A stretch of 64,000 nucleotides of DNA from Gibbsiella quercinecans (GCF_002291425.1 NZ_CP014136.1:992001-1056000), one strand, 5' to 3'. Shown: positions 31,654-41,241, counted from the stretch's first letter. A program made the numbers and translations. Notes: generated by a model not told the origin, from the letters alone.

Positions 31654-33318
31654 ATGAGAAAATTACTCGTCCTGTTCTTCTGCCTGAACCCGTTTGGCAT
31701 GGCCCAGCGCGCCATGGCAGAAGAGAACAAAACCGTTGATGTCGTGCTGATCGGCGGCGGTATCATGAGCGCAACGTTGGGCACCTACCTGCGGGAACTG
31801 GAGCCGGATTGGACCATCAACATGTACGAACGCCTGGACGGCGTGGCGGAAGAAAGCTCTAACGGCTGGAATAACGCAGGTACGGGCCATTCTGCTTTCA
31901 GTGAAATGAACTATACGCCGGAAAGAGCGGACGGTTCTATTGATATCAGCAAAGCCGTTGTGGTTAATGAGTCTTTCGAAATATCCCGCCAGTTCTGGTC
32001 ATATCAGGTTAAAAATAACGTTCTGCAGGATCCGAAATCTTTTATTAACAACGTGCCACACATGAGCTTTGTTTGGGGCGAAGACAACGTTAATTATCTG
32101 CGTAAACGTTATACCGCATTGCAACACAGCACATTATTCCGTGGTATGGAATATTCAGAAGATCCAGAACAAATTAAGCAATGGGCACCGCTGGTGATGA
32201 ATGGCCGCGATCCGGCACAGAAAATCGCCGCAACCCGTATGCCTATCGGTACCGATGTCAACTTTGGCGTGATCACTCACCAACTGGTGAGCTCGCTGAC
32301 GCAGGACAAGAAATTCTCGCTGAATCTCAGCCATGAAGTGCGCGACATCAAACGCAACCCGGACAACACCTGGGCGGTCACCGTTGCCGATCTGAAACGT
32401 GACGGCAAAGAAACCACCGTCAACGCCAAGTTCGTGTTTATCGGCGCCGGCGGCGCTTCACTCAAGCTGCTGCAAAAATCCGGTATCCCGGAAGCCGACG
32501 GCTACGGCGGCTTCCCGGTCGGCGGCCAGTTCCTGGTCACCAGCAAGCCGGAAATCGCCAATCAGCACCTGGCGAAAGTGTATGGCCTGGCCAGCGTCGG
32601 CTCCCCGCCGATGTCGGTGCCGCACCTGGACACCCGTATGCTGGACGGCAAACGCGTGCTGCTGTTTGGGCCGTTCGCCACCTTCTCCGGCAAATTCCTG
32701 AAAAACGGTTCGCTGTTTGATCTGGTGAGCTCGATGAACACCTCCAACCTGCTGCCAATCAGCCATGTGGGCATCGATAACTTTGATCTGGTGAAATACC
32801 TGGTCGGCCAGTTGATGATGAACGATGACGATCGCTTCGCTGAATTGAAAGAGTACTTCCCAGACGCCAAGCAGCAAGACTGGAGCCTGTGGACCGCCGG
32901 GCAACGCGTGCAGGTTATCAAAAAAGATGATGCCAAGGGCGGCGTGCTGCAATTCGGCACCGAAGTGGTCAGTTCACAGGACGGTACCATCGCCGCACTG
33001 CTGGGCGCATCGCCGGGCGCATCAACCGCGGCGCCGATCATGCTGCACCTGTTGGAAAAAACGTTCAAAGACAAAGTGGCGACGCCAGAATGGCAGAGCA
33101 AGCTGAAAGAGATCATTCCGTCCTACGGCCATAAACTGGACGGCGATGTGGAAATGACCAATGAGATCCGCCGCTATACCAGCAGCGTTCTGGGCCTGAA
33201 CTACATTGAAGTGAAACCGGAAGCCGCCGCGCCGCAACAGACCGCCGCGCAAGAGGTCGCGCAACCGGCAACCGCACAACAGGCCGCTGTGGTGCAGGAA
33301 GCAACGGCAGCTCACTAA
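31654..33318 (+). CDS. mqo: Malate:quinone oxidoreductase
   Basis: FAD-dependent, membrane-associated enzyme oxidising L-malate to oxaloacetate and passing electrons to quinone. It has 554 residues. A hydrophobic N terminus (about 1-22, signal-like) precedes the FAD motif [16 protein letters not shown] (about 31-46). Family blocks [25 protein letters not shown] and [15 protein letters not shown] are intact. The last 35 residues are a low-complexity Ala/Gln/Val tail. E. coli Mqo also has a signal-like start and a variable tail. A strong terminator follows. Confidence 0.95.
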   Translation: MRKLLVLFFCLNPFGMAQRAMAEENKTVDVVLIGGGIMSATLGTYLRELEPDWTINMYERLDGVAEESSNGWNNAGTGHSAFSEMNYTPERADGSIDISKAVVVNESFEISRQFWSYQVKNNVLQDPKSFINNVPHMSFVWGEDNVNYLRKRYTALQHSTLFRGMEYSEDPEQIKQWAPLVMNGRDPAQKIAATRMPIGTDVNFGVITHQLVSSLTQDKKFSLNLSHEVRDIKRNPDNTWAVTVADLKRDGKETTVNAKFVFIGAGGASLKLLQKSGIPEADGYGGFPVGGQFLVTSKPEIANQHLAKVYGLASVGSPPMSVPHLDTRMLDGKRVLLFGPFATFSGKFLKNGSLFDLVSSMNTSNLLPISHVGIDNFDLVKYLVGQLMMNDDDRFAELKEYFPDAKQQDWSLWTAGQRVQVIKKDDAKGGVLQFGTEVVSSQDGTIAALLGASPGASTAAPIMLHLLEKTFKDKVATPEWQSKLKEIIPSYGHKLDGDVEMTNEIRRYTSSVLGLNYIEVKPEAAAPQQTAAQEVAQPATAQQAAVVQEATAAH

Positions 33319-33336
33319 GCCCCGCGCCACGCTACC

Positions 33337-33363
33337 AAGGCCGCTTAAATGCGGCCTTTTTTT
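33337..33363 (+). terminator. Rho-independent terminator after mqo
   Basis: AAGGCCGC-ttaaat-GCGGCCTT is a perfect 8-bp stem followed by a run of T (seven Ts including the stem end), 18 bp after the mqo stop. Confidence 0.95.
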
Positions 33364-33508
33364 CGCTGCCGGCCACACATTTCACGATTTACCCCATTCG
33401 GTTAACACTTGCGTAACCTTATTGGCACGCCTATTATCAAAGAATAATCTTGGATAATTAGCTTCAGCAGCGGCGAACGGATGCCGCATCAGCAGGAGAA
33501 CCGACATA

Positions 33509-33919
33509 ATGGATCGCGCCAGCATCATTCATGACTTGCAGGAATGGATCGAAAATCATCTGGATCACCCCCTGTTATTAGATAACGTAGCGGCAAAATC
33601 CGGCTATTCCAAATGGCATTTGCAGCGTATGTTCCGCAGCACCACCGGCCATGCGCTGGGCAGCTATATTCGTGAACGCCGCCTCGCCAGGGCGGCCGTG
33701 GCGCTGTGCTCCACCCCACGCCCGATTCTGGATATCGCACTGCAATTCCATTTTGACTCCCAGCCTTCGTTTTCGCGCGCGTTTAAAAAGCAGTTTGGCA
33801 AAACCCCGGCGGCCTATCGGCGCACCGCATCCAAAGGCCCGGAGGAATGCTACCAACCGCATTGTCCCCGCAAGAAAGGGCAAGGATACGGCCATCCATC
33901 CACCCCATGCCGCATGTGA
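33509..33919 (+). CDS. AraC-family regulator, MarA/SoxS/RamA-like
   Basis: Small DNA-binding activator of 136 residues made almost entirely of the AraC double helix-turn-helix domain. HTH1 is around LDNVAAKSGYSKWHLQRMF (23-41) and HTH2 around ILDIALQFHFDSQPSFSRAF (about 73-92), with the closing KTPAAYR. There is no effector domain, as in MarA, SoxS, RamA and PqrA, which tune multidrug and stress genes and are controlled by their own abundance. The C-terminal 28 residues are unique. It is monocistronic, with 190 bp upstream containing the mqo terminator. Which of the family members it corresponds to is unclear. Confidence 0.88.
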   Translation: MDRASIIHDLQEWIENHLDHPLLLDNVAAKSGYSKWHLQRMFRSTTGHALGSYIRERRLARAAVALCSTPRPILDIALQFHFDSQPSFSRAFKKQFGKTPAAYRRTASKGPEECYQPHCPRKKGQGYGHPSTPCRM

Positions 33920-34025
33920 ACATCCTCCATCATCGTTTCATTAATACGGCAATACACGCACTTTTATTATGTTAATACTCATCGTCTGCCGGTGACGGCA
34001 CGGACATTAATACAGATCCCAAGGG

Positions 34026-34169
34026 ATGGGCACGCATAAGGCGGGGCTGGCGCGTAAATGGGGACAAAAACCCTATCAGATCGATCGGCTGCTGGAGGTG
34101 GAACACTCATCAAAAGGCGGAACCGCTGAACTGGCATTGCATCAACTCAATCGGCGTAGTCGCACTTAA
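34026..34169 (+). pseudogene. HicB-like antitoxin C-terminal remnant (47 codons)
   Basis: A short frame begins at ATG and encodes MGTHKAGLARKW, then QKPYQIDRLLEVEHSSKGGT and a final HQLNRRSRT. This matches the layout of the C-terminal helix-turn-helix of HicB antitoxins (a LA-x-x-G segment, a Q-x-x-R-LL-D/E segment, then xHSSK and a final helix). The N-terminal half of HicB and any HicA toxin are absent: the in-frame stop 15 bp upstream closes the frame. It is probably a decayed remnant of a toxin-antitoxin locus. It lies in the otherwise empty 420-bp gap (33920-34338) before the fimbrial operon end. Confidence 0.5.
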
Positions 34170-34294
34170 CGTGATGAGCGAGTCGCGATAAGAAAATGAA
34201 GCAAGGGGATACGAATGAATCGTTCCTCATCATACCCATCGCCCGAAAAGAGAGCGGAAGGATGTCGAAAAGACGGCTCTGCGGCATAAATTTC

Positions 34295-34326
34295 AAACGC
34301 CGATGAAGGCCATTTCATCGACGTTT
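34295..34326 (-). terminator. Terminator of the fimbrial operon
   Basis: AAACGCCGATGAA (34295-34307) pairs with TTCATCGACGTTT (34314-34326): a 13-bp stem with one G-T wobble and a 6-base loop, 12 bp past the adhesin stop. The T tail on the minus strand is short (GTTTGAAATTT). Confidence 0.75.
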
Positions 34327-34338
34327 GGGTGCGCAATA

Positions 34339-35373
34339 TCAGTTGTATTCAAGGGTGAAGGTTGCAGTCGATCTCACATTCCCCCCTTTAATCGTAGCGC
34401 CGGTACGATAATAACGGGCGAGTAAAGGCAACGTCAGTGTGTTGGTTTGATTGGAAATCGTATGCCCGGCATTCACTGCCTCACCATTTGAAATCGGCTG
34501 CGAGGTGTTCCCATTCAAAAGCTGAACCGCAACGCCAGAGGCGGCATCACTGCCCGTTTCTGATTTGATCACCCCCGGCGCATTCGAATCGTCTTGAGTA
34601 TAATCAAACCGGACGTTCACTAGTCCCTGCCCGGTACTTCCCGGTAATAACTCCTCGCCAACGCCGCCAACACAGTTGATATTGATATTGAAGTTCTTTT
34701 CCCCTTGAGTGGAGCCCACGCCACCAAATGATGCCGCCGTCACCGGCTCAAGATTGACCGCGATGTTCTTTGAGCCGGCATCGATGCTACAAGATGACGT
34801 TACAATGGTGAAGCTGTCGGCATTCACGACAGACATCAGTATCGGCCGGGAAGGCCCGGAACCATTCAAATAGTAGCGGGTATACAATCCTGAGGTTAAT
34901 TGCCCGGTTCCCGTTTCAGCCGCGGTTTTCACAATATCAATCTTAAAATATCCCCCGGCCAGGTTTAGCGTTCGCCTGCCAGAGAAGGTCAACGTATGTG
35001 GATAATACGTACTGATCGAACCTGCTTCACGGTAGAGACGAATACCGATGCCAGGAATATTCGTGCTCCAGACATTGGAATAGTTGGTTTGCGCCCCTTG
35101 CAATATTTGACCAATCGCACTCCCGCCGTTCGTGCAGGTGCCAGCGCTGTCAACCCCATTAATCGTAAATTGGGCCGTCGCCAATATATCGCCGACCTGG
35201 CTATCCGGCGTGACCAATACTCGCCCAACGTTCATTTGAATCGTTTGGTAATTCGTCAGGTTCGACGTGCAACTGGCGTACACTGACTGACCGGTGCACA
35301 TCAGCAAGCTGACCAGCGCCAGGCGTTTTGCTTTCTGCGTTTTCAACGCAAAGTTACGCATTGATTTCATCAT
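34339..35373 (-). CDS. Fimbrial tip adhesin
   Basis: Last gene of the chaperone-usher operon, 344 residues, twice the size of a pilin and so the probable tip adhesin. The signal peptide ends near residue 33 (SVYA before SCTSN). An N-terminal putative receptor-binding domain (about 34-190) is followed by a C-terminal pilin domain (about 195-344) with the Cys pair (SSCSID, INCVGG) and the terminal beta-strand motif ending FTLEYN for donor-strand exchange. Its start overlaps the usher stop by 4 bp. The ligand is unknown. Confidence 0.85.
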   Translation of the reverse strand: MMKSMRNFALKTQKAKRLALVSLLMCTGQSVYASCTSNLTNYQTIQMNVGRVLVTPDSQVGDILATAQFTINGVDSAGTCTNGGSAIGQILQGAQTNYSNVWSTNIPGIGIRLYREAGSISTYYPHTLTFSGRRTLNLAGGYFKIDIVKTAAETGTGQLTSGLYTRYYLNGSGPSRPILMSVVNADSFTIVTSSCSIDAGSKNIAVNLEPVTAASFGGVGSTQGEKNFNININCVGGVGEELLPGSTGQGLVNVRFDYTQDDSNAPGVIKSETGSDAASGVAVQLLNGNTSQPISNGEAVNAGHTISNQTNTLTLPLLARYYRTGATIKGGNVRSTATFTLEYN

Positions 35374-37928
35374 TTGCAGCTCGCTTCAATAATTTCATAA
35401 TCGGTACCGTTGTTTAGCGTGGCGTGATAGTTCACCGAACACTGCTGCGTCGGCTGCGTTCCCCACTTCACCTGCAACAGCCCTTGTTTTGCTTCGGTCC
35501 GCAGGTAAATACGGCTGCCCTGCCCCACGATACCCACCACCTGATTACGGGTATCCAGCACTTCGGCGCCAAACGGCAGCGACGAACCATCCGGCCCTTG
35601 CGCATGAATGATCAGCGCCTGCCCTTTGGTGGTTTTGAACGACAATTTGGCAATCGCGCCGGCATAAGGCGCTACCTGCTGGCTGCTGCTTTCCAATTCC
35701 ACGCTGTGCGACATGCCGTTGGGATCCAGCGTGACGTTGGTCATCCGGTAAGGTGAAACATAAGGCACCACCGCATAGCCGCGATCGTCGATCCGCACGC
35801 CCGGCGAGTTGGTCACCGACGCGCCGGCGGCATCCGGCGCTTCAATCAGCACCATGGTTTGGCCGCGCTGCGGCGTCATGGTAACGCCGCCGCTGTGGGC
35901 GATGATGCTGCCATAGGCGCCCAGGGAAGCCTGACGATAATCTTTGCCGTAGCTGTAGGCGCCGTTCAGCGTTGAGAAACGGCTACGGTATTCACCACTC
36001 ACGCTGCCGTTAGTGCCGCCGTTGCGATCGTTGGCCAACGCCGCGCTGTAGCTGATGTTGTTATCCTCGCCGGTGGAGGCGTTAATGCCGACACGGCTGC
36101 TGTCATAGCCACGATCGCTGTAGCCCAGCGAACTATTCATGCTTAACGACTGCGAACCGACGGTAAACGGAATCGAAAGCGTCAGGTAATAGCGCGTATC
36201 GTTACGGTTATAGGCGTCGGTGGTACGCATCGCCGATAAACCGTAGGTCACGCGGCCATAATAGTTGTTGTAACCCACCTGATACTGTTTGGTGGTGCCG
36301 CCGTGGTTCCAGTAATCCCGCACCGAACCGGTGATATACAGGGAGCCAAGACCGTCACCCAGGCCTTGGTTTAATGTCAGTTGGTACTCGCTGCGCTGGC
36401 GGTTCACGGCATCGATGCTCAACCCTTTGCGCTCATAATCACGGGAAAACACCGCGTCGCGAAGCGACAGATAGCCGGACGTCGAGTAGCGATAGGCCGC
36501 AATCGTGAAGTTGGTATTGGTTTCCGTCATCAGCTTGCTGTAGCTGAGCTTAAAGCTTTGGCCGGATTGATTGCCCTGTTTCAGGCGGGTGTTGGCCTGG
36601 GTCACATCCAGTGCAAAAGCCCCGACCGGCGTAGCTACCGCGCTACCGACCAGAAACGCACTATAGCCGTCGCTGAAGCTGGTACCGGTGTAACCGGTGA
36701 TAATATTGGTAAAGCCGCGTTGATAGGTGGCCTGAAACATTTCCGGCTCTTTGCTCAGGCTCTCATCGCGCACCTTACCCGCCGTTAGGGCGTAACGTTG
36801 AATCCCCGGGCGCAGCATTTGCGCCACCGAGGCATAAGGCACGCTGAATTGCCGCTTGCTGCCATCGGCCTCATTGATCGTGACATTAAGATCGCCGCCA
36901 TAGCCGGTGGGGTAAAGATCGTTAATCACGAACTCGCCCGGCGCCACGGTGGTTTGGTAGATAAGCTGGTTATTCTGGCGGATCTCCACCAGGGCGTTGG
37001 TTTGCGCGACGCCGCGCACCACCGGCGCATAGCCGTTAAGCGAATCGGGCAACATGCGGTCGTCCGTCGCCAACTGCGCGCCGCGAAAACCGATCGAATC
37101 AAAGAAATCGCCGCTGGTATAGCTATCCCCCAGGGTCAACATGCCCTGCACCGCCGGAATGCCACGTTGGGCATAAGTCGCCGTGTTCTGGAAATGCGAA
37201 CTGGCGTCGCTGCGCCAGGTAGCGTTGGAATCATGGCGCAATTGCCAGCCGGCCAGATTAAAGCCGGCGTTCATGGTCAGATACGCGTTGTTGGTATCCG
37301 TCTTGCCGCCCATGTTCGAACTGTGGGTGTTGAAGGCGTTGAAATTGTATGACAGAAAACCGGCGGTAATACCGCGATCCCAAAAGCGCGGATCCACATA
37401 GCCGCGCGCGCTGCGGCGCAGCGCTGCCTGCGGCACGCTGACATCCATACGCAAGGTGCTGGTGTCCAAACGGTAGCTGGCTTCCGGCACCCACTGCCCG
37501 AGCGGTTTACAGGTTTCCGGCGTTATTGCGGCATCGCTGCCGAACTTGGCGCTATCGATGCCAAACTCATCGAGCGACAACAGCGTAAAGCAGGTATCCG
37601 CACTGCTTTTCCCCGGGATATTTTTAAACTCAATGTTCTTTTTGCCCTTCCATTCGCCATTAACATAAACGTCCAGCGAATATTTCCCGGCTAAAATCGG
37701 GTTGCCGTCGCGAAAGCGAGAAAGATCGACCCCCTGTGCCTGGCCGACTAAAAAATTACTGTTGAAAGTGGCTTCGATCGGCGCGTTTTCCTGCGTGGGC
37801 TCCGTTGCCGCCATCGCAGCCGCCGGCAACGCCAGGAAAGCCACGCCGCCCGTCAGCCAAAAAAGGGATTTATAGCTAAAAAGTGCCGATTTTATCGCGG
37901 CTGAGATAGGTAACTCTTTCATATCCAT
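35370..37928 (-). CDS. Fimbrial outer-membrane usher
   Basis: Outer-membrane assembly platform of 852 residues (FimD/PapC family). The signal peptide ends near residue 41 (AAMAATEP). It has an N-terminal periplasmic domain with FNSNFLVGQ and VDLSRFRDGNPILAGKYSLD, a 24-strand barrel with a plug (about 150-670), and two C-terminal periplasmic domains with a late Cys pair (QCSVNY, EASCK). It accepts chaperone-subunit complexes and secretes the fibre. It lies third in the operon, between chaperone and adhesin genes. Confidence 0.95.
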   Translation of the reverse strand: MDMKELPISAAIKSALFSYKSLFWLTGGVAFLALPAAAMAATEPTQENAPIEATFNSNFLVGQAQGVDLSRFRDGNPILAGKYSLDVYVNGEWKGKKNIEFKNIPGKSSADTCFTLLSLDEFGIDSAKFGSDAAITPETCKPLGQWVPEASYRLDTSTLRMDVSVPQAALRRSARGYVDPRFWDRGITAGFLSYNFNAFNTHSSNMGGKTDTNNAYLTMNAGFNLAGWQLRHDSNATWRSDASSHFQNTATYAQRGIPAVQGMLTLGDSYTSGDFFDSIGFRGAQLATDDRMLPDSLNGYAPVVRGVAQTNALVEIRQNNQLIYQTTVAPGEFVINDLYPTGYGGDLNVTINEADGSKRQFSVPYASVAQMLRPGIQRYALTAGKVRDESLSKEPEMFQATYQRGFTNIITGYTGTSFSDGYSAFLVGSAVATPVGAFALDVTQANTRLKQGNQSGQSFKLSYSKLMTETNTNFTIAAYRYSTSGYLSLRDAVFSRDYERKGLSIDAVNRQRSEYQLTLNQGLGDGLGSLYITGSVRDYWNHGGTTKQYQVGYNNYYGRVTYGLSAMRTTDAYNRNDTRYYLTLSIPFTVGSQSLSMNSSLGYSDRGYDSSRVGINASTGEDNNISYSAALANDRNGGTNGSVSGEYRSRFSTLNGAYSYGKDYRQASLGAYGSIIAHSGGVTMTPQRGQTMVLIEAPDAAGASVTNSPGVRIDDRGYAVVPYVSPYRMTNVTLDPNGMSHSVELESSSQQVAPYAGAIAKLSFKTTKGQALIIHAQGPDGSSLPFGAEVLDTRNQVVGIVGQGSRIYLRTEAKQGLLQVKWGTQPTQQCSVNYHATLNNGTDYEIIEASCK

Positions 37929-37998
37929 GAATCCTTTACCAAATTACGCTCCCCCCGCCGACAGCCTGTTCTCCGGGGCCTGAAGCCTCTTCCAAAGG

Positions 37999-38730
37999 TT
38001 ATTTCTGGTTATTTTTACTGCGAGTCACCCGGCCGCCGTAATCGTTGATGGTGGTGAACTGGATATCTGCTATGCGTGCGCTATCACCAGAAAAAGCCAG
38101 CGTTTTTTCCTGCCCCGGCGCCACCATATCGCCATGCGGCGCTAATGGGATTTTCCGCTGGTTGACCACCGCGTTGATTTCGGTAAAGGAAACATAATAA
38201 GGCGTTGGGTTTTTCACACTGACGCCCGCAGCGCTATAGCGCCATTGCAATTTTTCCGGCGCGTCATTGGCGCTGCCCGCCAGGCCTGCCGGGCGATAGA
38301 ACAGTTTGATGCGGGTTCTGAACGCTACCTGCAAAAAATTATCCGGCGCCTGTTGGTTATGCGCGCCAGTCGGTGCCGGCGGGATCTCCAAAACATTCAG
38401 CCAGAACAGTGATTCTTTATCCTGCGCCAGCGCCGTCGTCGTCAGCGACAATCTCAACGCCTGGCCGCTGTTGGGCTCAATACGGCTGATTGGCGGTGAG
38501 ACAATAAAAGGGGCTTTGCTGTTTTCCGGCGTGGTTTTCGCATCGCCTTCATCCACCCAGGATTGAATTAACGCGGGCGAAGCGCCGTTGTTTGATAATT
38601 GAACGGTGACATCACGTTGTTTTCCCGGATAAATAATACGCGTGCCATTGATAATCACGCTGGAAAAAACGCTGCTGCTGAAAAACATAGCCATCAGCAA
38701 TACACTGTATTTTTTCAATGAATTTTTCAT
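37999..38730 (-). CDS. Periplasmic fimbrial chaperone
   Basis: PapD/FimC-type two-domain immunoglobulin-like chaperone of 243 residues. It has a signal peptide (about 1-23), the subunit-binding strand region GTRIIYPGKQRDVTVQLSN with the conserved Arg, and LFWLNVLEIPPAP near residue 110, then RIKLFYRP, both diagnostic. It holds pilin subunits by donor-strand complementation until delivery to the usher. It lies 64 bp after the major subunit and 70 bp before the usher. Confidence 0.95.
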   Translation of the reverse strand: MKNSLKKYSVLLMAMFFSSSVFSSVIINGTRIIYPGKQRDVTVQLSNNGASPALIQSWVDEGDAKTTPENSKAPFIVSPPISRIEPNSGQALRLSLTTTALAQDKESLFWLNVLEIPPAPTGAHNQQAPDNFLQVAFRTRIKLFYRPAGLAGSANDAPEKLQWRYSAAGVSVKNPTPYYVSFTEINAVVNQRKIPLAPHGDMVAPGQEKTLAFSGDSARIADIQFTTINDYGGRVTRSKNNQK

Positions 38731-38794
38731 TCTATTTATCGCTGCTGTAGGGAAAAACGGCGGGGAAAACTCCCCGCCAGAATAAGAATATTAC

Positions 38795-39352
38795 TTACTG
38801 GTAAATAATGGTGTACTGAACGTTGGAAGTAACATCACCTGCGCCAGCAGCGGCAGTTGCATAGTATTCAGCATAGTAATTCAGGTCAGCTGAATCGCCA
38901 TCGTTAGCCACGGCAACCCACTGGGAATTAGCCTGTGCGCCATTAGAACCTGCAGCCAGAATTGGCAGGAACTGGTTGTTGCTGCCCAACAGTTGAATTT
39001 GCACGTTGGTTGCAGCATCAGTCTGTGCCTGGTTATTCAAACGGCCAGTATTAAAATCAACCGTTGCGCCTGGTTCAAAATAAGTTGCTACCTGGCCTTT
39101 AGAACACTGAGTCAGGTTAATTGAGAATGGCGTACGGCCGGCAGTTGCACTCTGAGATGCCAAAGTAGAGGAAGAAACGGTCGGCAGCGTTACGGTAAAA
39201 TCTTTACCGCCTGGGGTGCTGATAGTACAGGTTTGATCGGTGACTTTACCGTTAAAAGTAATAGTACCGTCGGCAGCTTGTGCAGAGAAAGAAGAAACGG
39301 TAGCGGCACTTACCGCCAATGCCAATACAGCAGACAGCTTAGAGATTTTCAT
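38795..39352 (-). CDS. Major fimbrial subunit (type-1-like pilin)
   Basis: Structural pilin of 185 residues. The signal peptide is about residues 1-26 (ending SAQA). The mature N-terminal extension ADGTITFNGKVTDQTCTIS provides the donor strand. The disulfide Cys pair is in QTCTIS and TQCSKGQ. The C-terminal beta zipper ends VQYTIIYQ with the penultimate Tyr. It is first in the operon and probably the most expressed. Only one pilin-size subunit gene is present, so the operon is compact: pilin, chaperone, usher, adhesin. Confidence 0.94.
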   Translation of the reverse strand: MKISKLSAVLALAVSAATVSSFSAQAADGTITFNGKVTDQTCTISTPGGKDFTVTLPTVSSSTLASQSATAGRTPFSINLTQCSKGQVATYFEPGATVDFNTGRLNNQAQTDAATNVQIQLLGSNNQFLPILAAGSNGAQANSQWVAVANDGDSADLNYYAEYYATAAAGAGDVTSNVQYTIIYQ

Positions 39353-39823
39353 ATTTAGACTCTCGATGAATTAATACGACGATGAGGTACATTCAGCGAT
39401 GCTACTCCTTGTCAGGAATGAAGCCCGATGAATCCATTGCCGAACGGAATATAGACCAGACGTATTATTCCTGTTAAATCGTTTAAAACATTCATACCAC
39501 CCCGCATGATAGAAAAAAACTATCAACAAACCACCATTGATCGATATTGACGATTCAACAGAATGAGAATAATCTGTGTTTGAGAAAAAAAACAATGCAC
39601 TACATCACGTAAATGCGTGATATTTAGGCGTTTGTATGCCTTATTTTCAGCACACTGTTTTTGAACCCCATTGACATCCCAGAGGAAATGCTCGTTTTGC
39701 AGAGGATTGGCAATCTTTCCCTAACATGGCCGTTTAAATAGGATTTTTACCAATGAATAAGCAAAATAAAATTTATTTATTGTTGAAAATCATCACTTTA
39801 AAAAAGACCCAAAGGACTGGTAA
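39353..39823. promoter_or_regulatory. Divergent control region of the fimbrial operon and EAL gene
   Basis: 471 AT-rich bp, no gene supported. It contains a palindrome ATCACG-taaatg-CGTGAT at 39604-39621 and a small hairpin GATAG-aaaaaaa-CTATC near 39507-39523. No pair of long inverted repeats of the fimS phase-switch type and no adjacent recombinase gene were found. Confidence 0.55.
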
Positions 39824-40540
39824 ATGAGTTGTTATTTTAATCAAAAGAACAACGATATTAATTTTGTATTCCAGCCAATGTTTGGGAAATCGGGCCGATT
39901 GGTTGCCGTTGAGTGCCTGTCACGTTTGCATAAAAACGGTGACTTCGCACATTTAGCTCCAGAGAAGTTCTTCCAACAGGCGGACAGTGATACTCGCATT
40001 GAGATCTTGCTTGAACAGGTTTCATTGATCGAAAAATACCAGAGTTGGTTTAGAGAAAATCGCGTAATCGCTACGTTAAACGTTGATGATCATTCTTTGT
40101 GCTCATTGGCGAACGACCGTTTTTCGGAAAGAATCAGTAAGATTAACTGTATCCATTTTGAGATCAGTGAACATTCCACCCAGTTGATAAAAAACCGGTT
40201 GCATGGCAATCCGTTATTAAATGGTTATTCATTCTGGCTTGATGATTTTGGCTCCGGTTACGCCGGATTCTCTGCGCTTTATAACAGCCAGTTCCATTTC
40301 GTTAAGCTTGATCGTTTTCTTTTATGGGATTTTATGGAAAAACCGGGGGGTAAAGATCTTATGCATTCTTTGCTCCGTTATCTCTCACTGAATCAACATC
40401 GGGTGATTATTGAAGGCGTTGAAACGGCCGAACATAAGAAGTGGTTGGACGAGATGCCTTACCACGCACTGCAGGGAAAGCTGTGGAAAGAATCCGATAT
40501 AAAGGATTTAAGCTCGTTTCTTACAGCTGAATACTTTTAA
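39824..40540 (+). CDS. EAL-domain protein, probable c-di-GMP phosphodiesterase
   Basis: Stand-alone cytosolic EAL domain of 238 residues, no membrane or sensor region. Catalytic residues look intact despite altered motifs: E30 in ECL (for EAL), N86 in LNVDD, E113 in FEISE, D140-D141 in LDDFGSGY, K161 in KLDRF, E197 in EGVET and Q217 in QGKLW (for QGYxF). The family linearises cyclic di-GMP to pGpG. It is divergent from the pilin gene and 22 bp upstream of a LuxR-type gene, suggesting control of this fimbria, as for EAL genes beside fim and mrk loci. An inactive, protein-binding role cannot be excluded. Confidence 0.85.
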   Translation: MSCYFNQKNNDINFVFQPMFGKSGRLVAVECLSRLHKNGDFAHLAPEKFFQQADSDTRIEILLEQVSLIEKYQSWFRENRVIATLNVDDHSLCSLANDRFSERISKINCIHFEISEHSTQLIKNRLHGNPLLNGYSFWLDDFGSGYAGFSALYNSQFHFVKLDRFLLWDFMEKPGGKDLMHSLLRYLSLNQHRVIIEGVETAEHKKWLDEMPYHALQGKLWKESDIKDLSSFLTAEYF

Positions 40541-40562
40541 CTCATTATGGGCGTTTTCCATT

Positions 40563-41153
40563 ATGTCTAAAAACAATGTTCTTGTTATTAGCGAGTGCAA
40601 GTACAGCTATACCGGTCTTTCGTCATTACTGAAAAGACATTCGGATCAATACAACCTCCGGCTGTTCTCCGACTTTCTGCACAATGGCGCAAAAGCGGAG
40701 AAAATCATCCGGCATGATATCGTGCTGATCTTTACTTCGCGCAACCTGGAGCAAAGCGTCAACGTTATCGAAAGCCTGGTCACCGCCTATCAGCAATACA
40801 GAAGCAAGACGCGGATTCTGGTGTTTTATGATGATGAGCGCGTAGTTCGGCTGCTGTCTATCCTGGGTATTTCAGTCGAGTTGCTGCCTGCCCATGTGCC
40901 ACTGGCCACGATGCAGGAAAAAATTCAGCAACTGCTGGACAGCAAAGATCACGCCTGCATTAAAGTGCAAAAAACCCGCGAGCTTAGCCCAGCGGAAAGC
41001 GACGTTATCTTTAACCTGCTGCGTGGGGATAGCCTGGCGCATATTGCCGAGAAACGCGGCACGCATCCCAAAACGATCTTCTCGCAGAAATACAGCGCGA
41101 TGAAGAAACTGCGCCTGCGAAATATGAACGCGATCTTTACCGCCGGAAAATAG
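40563..41153 (+). CDS. LuxR-type helix-turn-helix regulator beside fimbriae
   Basis: 196 residues. The N-terminal 120 residues look like a receiver-like fold (NVLVISECKYSYTGLSSLL, then HDIVLIFTSRN) without an obvious phospho-acceptor Asp pocket. The C-terminal LuxR/FixJ HTH (about 137-192) contains ELSPAESDVIFNLLRGDSLA and KTIFSQKYSAMKKLRLRN. It resembles RcsA/FimW-like fimbrial regulators in layout. It forms an operon with the EAL gene (22-bp gap) and probably acts on the fimbrial promoter. Confidence 0.85.
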   Translation: MSKNNVLVISECKYSYTGLSSLLKRHSDQYNLRLFSDFLHNGAKAEKIIRHDIVLIFTSRNLEQSVNVIESLVTAYQQYRSKTRILVFYDDERVVRLLSILGISVELLPAHVPLATMQEKIQQLLDSKDHACIKVQKTRELSPAESDVIFNLLRGDSLAHIAEKRGTHPKTIFSQKYSAMKKLRLRNMNAIFTAGK

Positions 41154-41241
41154 CAGTGATTGCCCCCTCGCCTTGGAGGAAAGCCAATGGAGAGGAGGGC
41201 TTGCTACAGCGGGCCTCCCCCTCGGCGAGCGGGCGTGTTGC

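Noticed and set aside
31404-31784. Minus-strand frame overlapping the mqo start
   Set aside because: It runs antisense into the conserved FAD motif of mqo and the remainder is AT-rich leader. The product resembles nothing known.
39353-39823. Invertible fimS-type phase switch
   Set aside because: No matching pair of recombinase-type inverted repeats could be found flanking the promoter region, and there is no FimB/FimE-like recombinase gene nearby.
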